A program made the translations under genes and the position numbers. A stretch of 64,000 nt of DNA, from assembly GCF_030445035.2 (NCBI RefSeq), contig NW_026688628.1, positions 3,224,001 to 3,288,000 of the forward strand, given 5' to 3'. This DNA comes from Dasypus novemcinctus. Taxonomy: Eukaryota > Chordata > Mammalia > Cingulata > Dasypodidae. Of the stretch, positions 47,129 to 59,399 are shown piece by piece; the first letter of the stretch is position 1; every line of letters starts with the position of its first letter. The notes under the pieces were generated by a model that searched no databases, was not told the DNA's origin, and was given only the letters and a program-made list of their open reading frames with translations.

Positions 47129-49221
47129 GGGGAGGTGGGGCAAGATGGTGGCTGAGTGAGCTTACCTGACAGTCTCTCCTGCAAAGAAGCAGCTGGGCAG
47201 CATTGGGGGTTCTCCGGGACCAGGCTGTTTCAGGATTTTTGCAGGGCAGGAAGTGTCTGGACATCAATTTGGTGGGAAGGTAACGGAGAGGATTAGTCTA
47301 TAAGATATAATTGAAACTCTATTGCACGGAGGTGAGAGCTGCTCATGGGACACTCCCTCCTGGGGGGGGGTTGGAGCTGCAGAACCTGCACTGTGGTAGC
47401 GCTTTTTGGAGGCTCTGTGGTACTGGGGAATTCGCGAGCTCTGGCAGGCTGTTAGGGGGTTGACAGGACGGGATGCCTTTGTTGACTGATTTGGGGAGAC
47501 AAACAGGGGTTTTGTTGCATAGAAGGGAATTTTTGATTGCGGACACAAGTAATAGTGCTTCTGCCTGGAGCCCCGCCCCCACAAGCCCAGCTGCCAATCT
47601 GCAGCAGACTTAGATTGCTGGCAATAAAGGGACATAACCAGGAGGCTGTTACAGGGTGTGGCGGGGGAGGGGGGGACATGTCTGGAAGCCAATTGGGGAA
47701 TATTTTGCGAAGCTTGGGAATTCCAGTGTTGGACACTGTTGTCAGTTTTTCCAGCTGGAGCCCCACTCCCAGGCCTGGCTTCTGATCTGTGTCATTAAAT
47801 TGGCTGCAGTGTAGAGGTGCCTTCAGGTGGCCGTTCCGGGGGCTTACAGGGTGGGAGCTGTCCTGAAGCCGAATTGATGATACATCCACAGAATAGACCC
47901 CAGTGAGTGAGTGAATTGTGGGGTTCAGACATAAGATAGAGTTTGCGGATCTGACTTCCCCCATAGGGCTGGCACCCAGCTGCGGGGAACACTGAAGGCT
48001 GTGTTACAATGCGGTGCTCCCAGGCTTCCTGTTGACCAGATTTGAGGTTGCCAGTTCTGAGTCCCCTAAACCCTGGTGGCCCACACCCCAGGGACTCACA
48101 CCTCTTGAGTCTTCAATATCTCAGACTTTCCATCCCTAAATCCATCATGCCCTGAGGTCCATCTGAGGTCCTTGAATGACCTAGCCCTCAACGTTTGCAT
48201 TTTTTCTTTTTTGTTTTGTTTTGTTTTTATTTTCATTTTATCTTATTTTTTATTTTTTCTAATGTCCTGACTGCTAACATTACATTATCCCCTAGTCTTT
48301 TCTCCCAGCGTATCCCTCAAAGTCTTTTTTTTTTTCAGTTATTTAGGGTTTTTTTTTGTTGGTGTTGCTGTTGTGTTTGGTGTATATCTTTTTTTTTCTT
48401 CCCCCTACCTGTTCCCCACCCTTTACCCACCCCCTTTTTCTTTCTTCCTTTCTTCTCTTTTTTTTTTCTTTTGGTTTTTTCTCTCTCTCGTCCCTCATTT
48501 TCTTCTTATTTTATTTTATCTTAATTATACAATAGGTGCTGCATGGAACACCTCACATTTCCAGGGTTTTCTCATCCTCCACTGCCTCATTTCTGTGAGA
48601 ATTGATTTTGGCTACCTACATGATCCCCTTTCCCCTACATCTTGATATCCTCATCATCTACTGTCTCTCCTATATTCCACCTCCCTTTCTTTGATCCCCA
48701 AAGTGTCTAACTCTTAATTTCTAATACCTTTGTTTTGTTTTCTGTCTGTTATCCACTCTTGAAACTACTACCTTTCTTTTCTCTTTCCCTCTCTCATGAA
48801 AATACTAGCTTTTTAATTCATACCACATTCCTCTCATATTCAGTCAACTACCTCATTATAGGTACTATATCTACTGCTATAATTCTACACAACTTACATG
48901 AATCTAATATCCATCCTCCCAGATCTCATATTGTTACTCTGTTAACATTTATCACCAATACTACTTTACACTTTTTCCTTGCTTACACAATTGCCTTTCC
49001 CTGGCCCTAATACTTTCCTTTAAAGTGAACTCAACCAGCAATAAGAAATTAGAATAAGAAGAACAAAGTGACAAAGAGAAGACATAACACCTATGCAAAA
49101 ACAACAGCTAATTACCCCTAAGACTAGACAAAGAAGCTAAGGAACTGATTAAACCTGTCAAGATAAAATGATGACCAGACAGCAACAAAAATCTACAAAC
49201 CAAACCAGTAATTAGGAAAAC
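47129..49221 (+). promoter_or_regulatory. L1-B 5' UTR and internal promoter region
   Basis: About 2.1 kb. AAGATGG at 47,142-47,148 is a YY1-type site in the position known from human L1, where it sets transcription start. Four diverged, GC-rich repeats with a ~190-215-bp period occupy about 47,225-48,010, each with a block like ACAGGGTGGGAGCTGTCCTGAAGCC. Then comes a ~340-base T/C-only-like tract (48,195-48,530). Promoter function is inferred from L1 biology. Confidence 0.75.
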
Positions 49222-50138
49222 ATGGCTGAATCCAATGAGCAAACTAAAAATCAGGATGGGGAGCAGAACTTTGCACAAGAAATGAAAGATCTCAGAACAT
49301 TTATCACCGACAAATTTAATGAAGTTAAGGAAGAGGTTAACAACACGAAGACAACACTTGGAGGGGAAATTGCAGACATACGCAAAAAGATAACAGATAT
49401 GATGAGAATGAACACCACAGTTCAAGAAATCAAAAATACACTTGCAGCAAATATCAGCAGACTAGAAGAAGCAGAGCAGAGAATTAGTGATGTGGAAGAC
49501 AGTACATCAGAAATCAAACAGATAGTAGAAGTGGTTGATAAAAAGATAGAAAAATCCAGCTAGGACTTAGGGACCTGAATGATAATGCAAAATGCTCAAA
49601 CATATGTATTATAGGCATTCCAGAAGGAGAAGAGAAGGGAAAGGGGTCAGAAGGAGTGTTGCAGGAAATAATGGCTGAAAACTTCCCAAATCTACTGAAA
49701 GAAACAGATGTACATATCCAAGAAGCACAGCACACTCCAATTGTCATAAACCCCAACAGGCCCACCTCAAGACATATACTTGTCAAATTATCCAACGCTC
49801 AAGACAAAGAGAAAATTCTAAAAGCAGCAAGAGAAAAGAAAACCATCACATACAAGGGAAGCTCCATAAGATTAAGTGCTGATTTCTCATCTGAAACCAT
49901 GGAAGCAAGAAGGCAGTGGTATGATATAGCCAAGGTACTAAAGGAAAAAAAATTCCAACCAAGAATACTCTATCCAGCTAAACGAGCATTCAAAAATGAT
50001 GGAGAGTTCAAAATATTCACAGATAAACAGAAACTGAAAGAGTATGCCAACAAGAAACCTCCCCTTCAAGAAATTCTAGAGGGAGTTCTGCAGGAAGAAA
50101 GGAAAAAACAGGACAGGCAGAGTCGGAGGAGAGTGTAA
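49222..50138 (+). pseudogene. L1-B ORF1 (RNA-binding chaperone), one frameshift
   Basis: L1 ORF1p binds L1 RNA as a trimer and is needed for retrotransposition. ATG at 49,222 (MAESNEQTKNQDGEQ). A coiled-coil region (about residues 30-110) ends at TAG 49,561-49,563. Reading continues in another frame from LRDLNDNAKCSN (about 49,570), the RRM domain (IIGIPEGEEKGKG), EIMAENFPNLLKE, and the C-terminal domain (KKTITYKGSSIRLSADFS, MEARRQWYDI, REKK) to the stop at 50,136-50,138. Total ~305 residues, normal for the family. The only clear lesion is the small indel near 49,555-49,575. Confidence 0.92.
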
Positions 50139-50211
50139 GATCAACAAAAAAGACAAAAAGAGAAGAGAAAAAAAACCAAACAAAATATGACAAACACAAC
50201 TCCAATCATTT

Positions 50212-53200
50212 ATGGCTAACACAAATAATTCCTTGAAAGTAATAACACTGAATGTCAATGGATTAAACTCACCTATCAAAAGATTCAGACTGTGACATTG
50301 GATAAGGAAATATAACCCATCTATATGCTGTCTACAAGAGACACATCTTAGACCCAGAGACTCATGGAGGTTGAAAGTGAATGGTTGAAAACAATCATAC
50401 AAGCAAACAAAAACCAAAAAAAGGCAGGAGTAGCTATATTAATATCAGACAAAATAGACTTTAAATGTGAAACAATTGTGAGAGACAAAGAAGGATACTA
50501 CATTTTAGTGAAAGGGACAATCTGTCAAGAAGATCGAACAATGATAAATATTTATGCTCCTAACAAGAGTGCCACTAAATACGTGAGGCAAACGCTGGAA
50601 AAACTAAGTGAAATAATAGATACATCTACAATTATAGTGGGGGATTTTAATACACCACTATCAACTCTGGACAGAACATCTCAAAAGAGAATCACCAAAG
50701 AAACAAAACATTTGAACAGTATATTAGAGGAGCTGGATCTAATAGACATATATAGATCGCTACACCTAAACACAGCAGGATATACATTTTTCTCAAGCGC
50801 ACATGGATCATTCTCCAAGATAGACCATATGCTAGGCCACAAAGAAAGGCTGAATGAATTCAGAAAGATTGAAATCATACAAAACAATATCTCTGACCAC
50901 AGTGGAGTCAAGCTGGAAATTTGCAAGAGACAGAAGCCCAGATTTCACACCACGATTTGGAAATTAAACAGCACACTCTTAGAAAAACAGTGGGTCAAAG
51001 AGGAAATCTCAAAAGAAATCAATGACTACCTTGAATCAAATGATAATGATAACACAACATACCAAAATTTATGGGATACAGCAAAAGCAGTACTGAGAGG
51101 AAAATTTATAGCCATAAATTCATATATCAAAAAAGAAGAGCAAAAATTGAAGAACTTACTGCACATTTGAAGGAATTAGAAAAACAACAACAAAGTGACC
51201 CAACAGGAAGAAGAAGGAAGGAAATAACAAAGATAAGAGCAGAACTAAATGAAATAGAAAATAAGAAAGCACTTGAAAAGATAAACAAGACCAAGAGCTG
51301 GTTTTTTGAGAAGATCAACAAAATTGACAAACCTTTAGCGAGACTAACAAAGAAAAAAAGAGAGAAGATGCAAATACACAAAATAAGAAATGAGAAAGGC
51401 AATATCACCACTGACCCCACAGAAATAAAGACTATCATAAGAGGATACTTTGAAAAACTATATTCCAACAAAAATGACAATCTAGAGGAAATGGACAAAT
51501 TCCTAGAAACACATATGCAGCCCATATTGACGAAAGAAGAAATGGATGATCTCAACAAACCAATCACAAGTAAAGAGATAGAATCCTTTATTAAAAACCT
51601 CCCAACTAAGAAGAGCCCAGGGCCAGACAGCTTCACAGGCGAATTCTACAAAACATTCCGGAAAGAACTAACACCAATCCGACTGAAACTATTTCAAAAA
51701 ATGGAAACAGAAGGAACATTGCCTAACTCCTTCTATGATGCCAACATTACCCTAGTACCAAAGCCAAACAAAGACACCACAAGAAACGAAAATTACAGAC
51801 CAATTTCTCTAATGAACCTAGATGCAAAAATACTTAACAAAATACTTGCTAATCATATTCAACAACACATTAAATGAATTATATACCACGACCAAGTGGG
51901 ATTCATTCCAGTTATCAAGGATGGTTCATCATAAGAAAATCAATGTAATACACCATATAAACAGATTGAAGGAAAAAAATCGCATGATTATATCTATAGA
52001 TGCAGAAAAAGGATTTGACAAAATACAGCACCCTTTCTTGATAAAAACACTCCAAAAGATCGGAATACAAGGAAATTTTTTGAACATGATAAAGAGTATA
52101 TATGAGGAACCTACAGCCAACATTGTTTACAATGGAGAAATCCTAAAATCCTTCCCTCTAAAGTCAGGAACAAGACAAGTACGACCATTGTCTCCCCTTC
52201 TATTTAACACTGTCTTAGAAGTACTTGCTCGAGAACTGAGGCAAGAACCAGATATAAAAGGCATTCAAATTGGAAAGGAAGAAGTCAAAATTTCATTATT
52301 TGCAGATGACATGATCCTATACGTAGAAAACCCTGAGAGATCTACAACAAAGCTTCTAGAACTCATAAATGAGTTTAGTAAAGTCGCAGGTTATAAGATC
52401 AATGCGCAAAAATCAGTAGCATTTCTGTACACCAATAATGAGCAAGATCAGGAGGAAATCAAGAAACAAATACCATTTACAATAGTAAATTAAAAAATCA
52501 AATATTTAGGAATAAATTTAACTAAAGATGTAAAAAACTTATACACCGAGAATTATACAAGACTGTTCAAGGAAATTAAAGAAGACCTGAATAAATGGAA
52601 GACTATTCCTTGTTCATGGATAGGAAGACTGAATATTATTAAGATGTCTATCCTACCAAAACTGATCTACACATTCAATGCAATCCCAATAAAAATCAAC
52701 GCAGCCTTCTTTAAGGAACTAGAAAAACTAACTATGAAATTTATTTAGAAAGGAAAGAGACCCCGAATAGCCAAAGACATACTGAAAAAGAAAAACGAAA
52801 TTGGAGGAATCACACTACCTGACTTCAAAACATACTACAGAGCTACAGTGGTGAAAACAGCATGGTATTGGCATAAGGAGAGACACATAGACCAATGGAA
52901 TTGAATTGAAAGCTCTGATATAGAACCTCACATATACAGCCACATAATATTCGATAAAGCCACCAAACCCTCTCAATGGAGAGAGTGGCCTATTCAACAA
53001 ATGGTGTCTGGAGAACTGGATAGCCATATGTAGAAGAATGAAAGAGGATTACCATCTCACACCTTATACAAAGATCAACTCAAGATGGATCAAAGACCTA
53101 ACTATAAGAGCAAAGACCATAAAAACCTTAGAAAGTAGTGTAGGGAAACATCTACAGGACCTTGTAATAGGAAATGGATTTATGAATATCTCACCAAAAG

Positions 53201-54017
53201 CACGAGCAGCAAAAGAACTAATAGATAAATGGGACTTCCTCAAAATTAAAGCCTTCTGCACCTCAAAGGAGTTTGTCAAGAAAGTAAAAAGGGAGCCCAC
53301 ACAGTGGGAGAAAATATTTGGAAATCATATATCTGATAAGAAACTTATAACTTGCATATATAAAGAACTTCTATATCTTGAAAATAAAAAGATAAACAAC
53401 CCATTTAAAAAATGGGAAAAAGACTTAAACAGACACTTCTCCGAAGAAGAAATACAAATGGCAAAAAAGCACGTGAAAAAATGCTCCAAATCTCTAGCTA
53501 TCAGGGAAATGCAAATCAAAACTACAATGAGATACCATCTTACACCCATAAGATTGGCAGCTATGAAAAAAACAGAAGAATACAAGTGCTGGAGAGGATG
53601 TGAAGGAAGGGGAACACTCATCCACTGCTGGTGGGAATGCAGAAGGATCCAACCATTCTGGAGGACAGTATGGCGGTTTCTCAAAAAACTAGCCATAGAT
53701 TTGCCATATGACCCAGCAATACCACTGCTGGGTATATACCCAGCAGAACTGAAAACAAGGACACAAACCGATATATGTACACCAATGTTCATAGCAGCAT
53801 TGTTCACTATTGCCAAAAGTTGGAATCAACCCAGATGCCCATCAACAGATGAGTGGTCAATAAAATGTGGTATATACACACAATGGAATACTACTCGGCT
53901 GTAAGAACAAACACACTACAAACACATGTGATAACATGGATGAATCTTGAGAACCTTATGTTGAGTGAAGCAACCCAGACATTGAAGGACAAATACTACA
54001 TGACCTCAATGATATGA
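50212..54017 (+). pseudogene. L1-B ORF2 (endonuclease/reverse transcriptase), several lesions
   Basis: ATG at 50,212 (MANTNNSLKVITLNVNGLNSP), 73 bases after ORF1. The endonuclease has LQETH (near 50,335), VGDFNTP (near 50,636) and SDHSG (near 50,897). The linker and RT follow: [17 protein letters not shown] (51.8 kb), an altered [14 protein letters not shown] where GTRQGCP is expected (52,166-52,210), and the catalytic FADD (52,299-52,310). Thumb at 52.5 kb; Cys-rich CWWECRR near 53,635. Lesions seen: TGA near 50,293, frame changes before 50,364, near 51,100-51,170, near 51,850-51,880, TAA near 52,491, TAG near 52,747, TGA near 52,902, and a 1-base deletion near 53,853. Stop at 54,015-54,017. 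Confidence 0.92.
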
Positions 54018-56795
54018 AATAAACAAGCTGCCCTAGATAGCAAGAGACTGAACGATAGGCTTACAGGAAATCAGAGGGTGGAGGAAGGATATGAGCCGAT
54101 GTCTGCAGGGGTGGAATTTAAGACGAGATGGTGGTAAGTATGAACACAAAGAAGAGATAAAAGGGGGGCAAGGGGTTGCCTTTGGTTGGGGCTTTGCGGG
54201 TTTGAGGGTGGCTGGGGAGGGATGGATGGGTAACATTGCCCAAAAGTGGGGGGAGGGAGGGGTAGCATATGAACACAGGAGAGGGTCAGGTGTTGGTGGA
54301 GAGTAAAATGCTGAGAAAATCATATCAAAATATAATAAAGAGGGTTACCTGTTTAGAATGCTCGGAGGGGAGGGTCTGATGCAGGACGGGCTCCTGGGGA
54401 ATGTCTAAATGTTCATTCTGCCAGAGTGGGTGACACCATGGGGTAGTATCCCAAGTAGTGAGAGTGGGGGTGGACCCACATCCTGGGGAGGACTAATGCC
54501 ATCAAATAGAGGGAACTGTATCCCTCGAGAGAAAGGGTGGCTCCCAGGGCATTGGGGCAGTTGAGCAAATTAGGCCCTGAACACTATTCCATCCATCTCT
54601 GGAAGTGGCTCCTCAGGAAACGGAGGTTGGCTGTCACTGTGGGCACCAAGGTGGAAGGGAAAATGGACGTTAAATGTGTGGAACCAAGGTAAATGGGGGG
54701 TAAGAGAGGAGTTTCTTGAGAGTACACAAGGATGGATATAAAACATGTAATATTACACCATAACATATAGGAGATGACAGACTGATAATGTAAACCATAA
54801 TGTAAAACATAGGATAACTAAGAATGTAAAGAACTGTGTATCCTAAAGTATGCACCATAATGTAAGAACAGATGTCACCTTGTTAGAAAGCTAATGTCTC
54901 AGACTCTGTACATCACGTTAAGTAAATATGATGTGATTAGGGTGTAAGAGTATCGCTGTGGAAGGAAAAAGGTTTTGTGGTAGATGTATGGGAGAGCTGT
55001 ATACTATATATATGCATTGCTGTGGTCTAGGACTTCTGTGAAGAGAAGCTGAATAATTAGGGGGAAAAAAAAAGAAAAAGATAGGATGTAGAATTTTTTC
55101 AAGTCAACATTCTTTATCTAAGTTCTTTATCTAACTTTATCCAAGTTCTTTATCTAACCTTTAAACCCACTGCTATATGCCATTCCCTAGTAAGGGACCA
55201 TGACATTATATTGGGCTTCAAATTTCGGGGAGTTCTGGATCACAGAGTGTTTCAACAATGGCAATGGAGGGATACTGGTATGGGATACCAATGACAGGGG
55301 ATATATGGCTGACAGGGAGCTGTACAGAACATATGTCCAGGGTGCATGGTAATGTTTGGATATACTCATAGTGGCAACAATTAAAAACCACAGCAGGGGG
55401 GGTACTGGGTTCCTGGCCAGTGGTGCTCTGTCGTGGTCCCTAGGGGAGCAGCGACAGTCTCCCAGGTGCAGTGGCGGGGACCGGGAGGGAGTGAGGGTTC
55501 AACAATGAGCCCCGGATGCTAATGACTATGCTTGTGAGCTGATAAGCCTAAAATAAGAACAAGGCCTAGAGCAACATTGTGCCTGGGAATTTCCTCCTGT
55601 CAGCCTTCATGTTACTCAAATGTGGCCAGTCTCGAAGCCAAACTCAGCATGTAAATGCAATGCCTTCCCCCCAGCGTGGGACATGACACCCGGGGATGAG
55701 CCTCCCTGGCACCGAGGGACCACTATCAACTACCAACTGATGATGCAACTGGAAAATGACCTTATAAGGAAGGTTCAATGCAGATCAGCAGAATATCCCT
55801 GTCTACATAAAATAACATGACTTTAAAATGCTGTTTGACCTAATGTAAGGGGGAAATGGAAAGGAGAAATGAGTTTATATGGCTACGAGTTTCTAAAAAA
55901 GAGTCTGGAGGCTGGCAGAAGGATTGCCCTCATGCACAACTGTGCAGAGTCAGAGAGACAGATAAAGCAGATACAACCCCCAGATATTGGTTCCTTTGAG
56001 GGCTAAAGAGACCCATGGGAGTTATGGTCATGGCCGATGGGGTTAACTACCAGGTCAGATGGCCCCTCTTTGGAAATGGTGTTTATGTGTGATGAGTCTG
56101 GACTCAGATGGGATCTCCCTTCATAAGACTTTCATGCTAATGTGCTGGAGGTGCAGTTAATGTTGGGGTTTAAGATATATTTAGGGGATTTGAATCTCTG
56201 GACTGACAATGTGATAGCCAGGTCCTGAGCCTCAACAGACTCCAGCACCTACAATCTGATTTATTGGACTTACCACACTCAGCTAAGATGGAGTTGAAGA
56301 AGGACAACCACCACACCATGGAGCCTAGAGTGATTACAACTGAAAGTGGGAGGATTGCATCCAGCATCCATGTGGAATCTCAGCCTCCTCTTGACATAGA
56401 GGTGCAATGGACACAACCAATCTAATGTCCACATAGAAGAGGTGGCATTGGATTGGAAAAAGTGGACATGGTGGCTGATGGGTATGGGGAAAGGCAGAAA
56501 GAGATGAGAGGTGGAGGCATCTTTGGGACATGGAGCTGCCCTGGATGGTGCTTCAGAGGCAATCACCGGACATTGTAAATCCTCACAGGGCCCACTGGAT
56601 GGAATGGAGGAGAGTATGGGCCATGATGTGGACCATTGACTATGAGGTGCAGAGGTGCCCAAAGATGTACTTACCAAATCCAATGGATGTGTCATGATGA
56701 TGGGAACGAGTGTTGCTGGGGGGGGGGGGGAGAGGTGGGGTGGGGGGGGGGGGGTTGAATGGGACCTCACATATATATTTTTAATGTAATATTAT
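54018..56795 (+). other. L1-B 3' UTR, ~2.8 kb, G-rich, with long G runs
   Basis: Near-identical to the L1-A 3' UTR. Close to its end (56,715-56,757) are two uninterrupted G runs of about a dozen bases separated by AGAGGTGGGGT; L1-A has shorter runs in the same place. G-quadruplex-forming 3' UTRs are known for L1 in several mammals. No protein is recognised. Confidence 0.85.
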
Positions 56796-57128
56796 TACAA
56801 AGTCAATTAAAAAAATAAAATAAAATAAAAAATAAAAAATAAAAAAATAAAATGAAAAAAAAAGAAAATAAAGTTATAGGAATTAAAAAAAAAACAAAAA
56901 ACAAAAAACAAAAAACAATGGGAGACAACTGGCAAGATGGCAGCAGAGTAAGGAGTTGGAGAGTCAGCTCCTGCAACAGAGCAGTTTGTAAATGACCAGA
57001 GCTATCTGGAGCCAGCTGAAAGTCCTGTTTGGAGACTCCAGGAGGCCAAAAGAGCATCCTGCAACATCCTTGAAGGAATGGAAGGAGGAGACTTCTCATT
57101 TACAGAAAAGATTCATAAGTAGAGTGCT

Positions 57129-57916
57129 CCATGCCATGGAGCCCAGTGCCTATCCTCCACTAGAGGTAAAAGCCACCTCAGGAGCTGTTCTGTGGCAGGA
57201 ATTAAAAGCTCCACTTCCCCAAAATGGGGAAGGAAGAGACAGTTGGGCACCAATTTCAACTACTGATGAATAAATTCAGCAGGTTAAAATATAATCCTAA
57301 GAACAACTAAAGTTTGAGCCTGTCCAAGTCAGGAAGAGGCTGGTAGCTGCCATCGTAACTTCATGCCTGGCATGAGGGGAAGTGGGGTGGACTGAAAATC
57401 ACAGTGTGTGCAGGGGCTGGCTTCTTTCCATACAGATCAAATTGCAGCTCTAGCCTAAGTCCAAACCCCACCTCTGGCAGGGAAAAAGCTGAGGGAACCT
57501 GCACCAGCCTCTCTGGAAAATTACTGGCCAAGCCATGGAGGCTAGTGATTATCCTACTTTGGCAGTGCAAACTACCTCAGGAACTACTCTGTGGCTAGAA
57601 TAGGAAGCTCCATTTCCCAAAAATAGGGGAGGAGGAGATGGTTGGCCACTGATTTCAGCTAGAGATAAGTAGACTTGGCTGGCTACATTATAACCCTAGA
57701 AACAGCTAGGGTGTGAAACTGTCCAAGTCAGAAGAGACTGGTGGCTGCCATTTTGACTCTGCCCCCCACATTAGGGGATGCCCAGCTGACTGAAAATCAC
57801 AGTGATGATAGGAAGTGACTTCTTTCACTAAGATCAGCCTGCAGCCCTAGGTTAGACATCAGCTCCACCTCTGGCAGGGAGGAGGTTGGCAGGCCCTGCA
57901 CCAGCCTATTCAGGTA
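57129..57916 (+). repeat. ~399-bp tandem repeat in the L1-I 5' UTR
   Basis: Two units, at 57,129 and 57,528, both opening CCAxGCCATGGAGxCxAGTG and both containing CTGTCCAAGTCAG, GACTGAAAATCACAGTG and CACCTCTGGCAGGGA. Partial, more diverged units continue to about 58,200 (GCAGGGGAGAAAGGGG and GACAAAGGAGAAAGTTGGG blocks). The arrangement resembles promoter monomers of rodent L1. Confidence 0.85.
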
Positions 57917-58380
57917 ACTGCAGGTACATTTGGCTTTCACAGACTGAATAATTAGAAGTCTACTGGGGCAACTGTGGTCAATTTGGACTCACACTGCATA
58001 GATTGTGGCCCATACCTGAAATGCTATCCCTGCCCCAGGCAGGGGAGAAAGGGGTGAGAAGCTTCATCAGTCTCTCTGGACAGCTACAGTCTAAGCCTTC
58101 ACAACTTGGATTATTCTGCACAACTGTGATTCTGTCCTACCCCTGACAAAGGAGAAAGTTGGGATAAGCTTCATTGGTCCCTGGGGCAATGAGAGCAGCT
58201 TGAACATCTATAGCTTATAGCACCAATTACATCCTTGGCTCCTACTGCACAATCAGCAAGGGAGAGTGGGCAGGAAGCCCTAAACTAAAGAGAAAAACTT
58301 CACCCAGAATAAATACTCTTGTAAACCAGATGTGAAGACACCAGCAAAAAATTACAATCCACATCAAGAAACAGGAAGAT

Positions 58381-59254
58381 ATGACCTAGTTAAAGGAACA
58401 AGATAAGCCTCCAGATGAAATCAAGGAGTTGAAACAACTAATCACAGATGTTCAAACAAATCTCCTTAATAAATTCAATGAAATGGCCAAAGAGATTAAG
58501 GATATTAAGATATTTGATGAGCACAAAGAAGAATTTGAAAGCATACCTAGAAAAGGAGCAGATCTTATGGGAAAGAAAGGCATAATAAATGAAATTTTAA
58601 AAATATTGGAATAATTTAATAGCAGATTTGAGGAGGCAGAAGAAAGTATTGGTGAGCTTGAAGAAATGACCCCTGAAAGTGAACATAAAAAAGAACAGAT
58701 GAAGAAAAGAATGGAAAAAATTTTAACAAGGTCTCAGGGAACTAAATGACAGTAAAAGATGTACAAACATACGTGCCATGGGTGTCCCAGAAGGAGATGA
58801 GACAGCTAAAGGGGCAGAAGGAATATTTGAAGAAATAATGGTAGAAAATTTCCCAGCCCTATTGGAGGACATAGATACCATGTTCAAGAAGCACAAGTAT
58901 TCCCATCCAAAAAAAATCTGAATGGACCAACTCTGAGATACATAGTCATCAGAATGTCAAAAGACAAAGACAAAGAAAATTTTGAGAATAGCAAGAGAAA
59001 AGCAATGCATAACATATAAGGGATATCTAATAAGAGTAAGTGCTGATTTCTCACCAGAAACCATGGAGGCAAGACGACAGTGGTCTGCTATATTTAAGAT
59101 ACTACAAAAGAAAAACTTCCAGCCAATAATCTTATATACAGCAAGATTGTCTTTCAAAAATGAGAGCAAGATCAGAATATTCACAGATAAACAGAACCTG
59201 AGAGAATTTCTAAGCAAGAGTCCAGATTTTCAGCAACTACTAAAGGTGTGCTAG
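58381..59254 (+). pseudogene. L1-I ORF1 remnant
   Basis: ORF1p debris in at least two frames. An N-terminal coiled-coil region (58,429-58,614: KQLITDVQTNLLNKFNEMAKE) is followed by a RRM block (GVPEGDE-like, near 58.78 kb), EIMVENFPALLEDID (58.84 kb) and a C-terminal domain (58,982-59,254: ITYKGYLIRVSADFSPETME, ARRQWSAIFKIL). It ends at TAG 59,252. Lesions include stops near 58,386 and 58,612 and frame changes between 58.6 and 58.98 kb. Confidence 0.85.
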
Positions 59255-59399
59255 AGCCTGGGAATAAAAGATAGGAGAAAGAGGCCTGGAAGAGAGTCTA
59301 GAAATGAAGATTATATCAATAAAAGTAACTAAAAGTGTGGAAAGAGTGGTGAATATAAAATATGACAGATGAAACTCAAATAGTCAGGAAAAAACTGTA

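Larger units (their letters stand above)
47129..56918 (+). mobile_element. L1-B: full-length young LINE-1, ~9.8 kb, inactivated
   Basis: Complete in layout. The 5' UTR runs 47,129-49,221, ORF1 49,222-50,138, ORF2 50,212-54,017, the 3' UTR to about 56,795, and an A-rich tail to about 56,918. It starts GGGGAGGTGGGGCAAGATGG, the usual G-rich start plus YY1-type motif of L1 promoters. Human L1 is ~6 kb; the extra length is in both UTRs. ORF1 has at least one frameshift, ORF2 at least four plus stops, so it cannot move on its own. A convincing target duplication was not found; only CAATGGG is common to the two edges. Confidence 0.93.

Noticed and set aside
47264-47964. Open frames on the minus strand (142 and 170 codons) opposite the L1-B 5' UTR
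   Set aside because: They overlap each other in different frames in GC-rich UTR repeats. Antisense L1 transcripts exist in other species, but nothing here shows a conserved protein.
48195-48524. 109-codon frame rich in Phe, Ser and Leu
   Set aside because: It is the translation of a T/C tract inside the L1-B 5' UTR.
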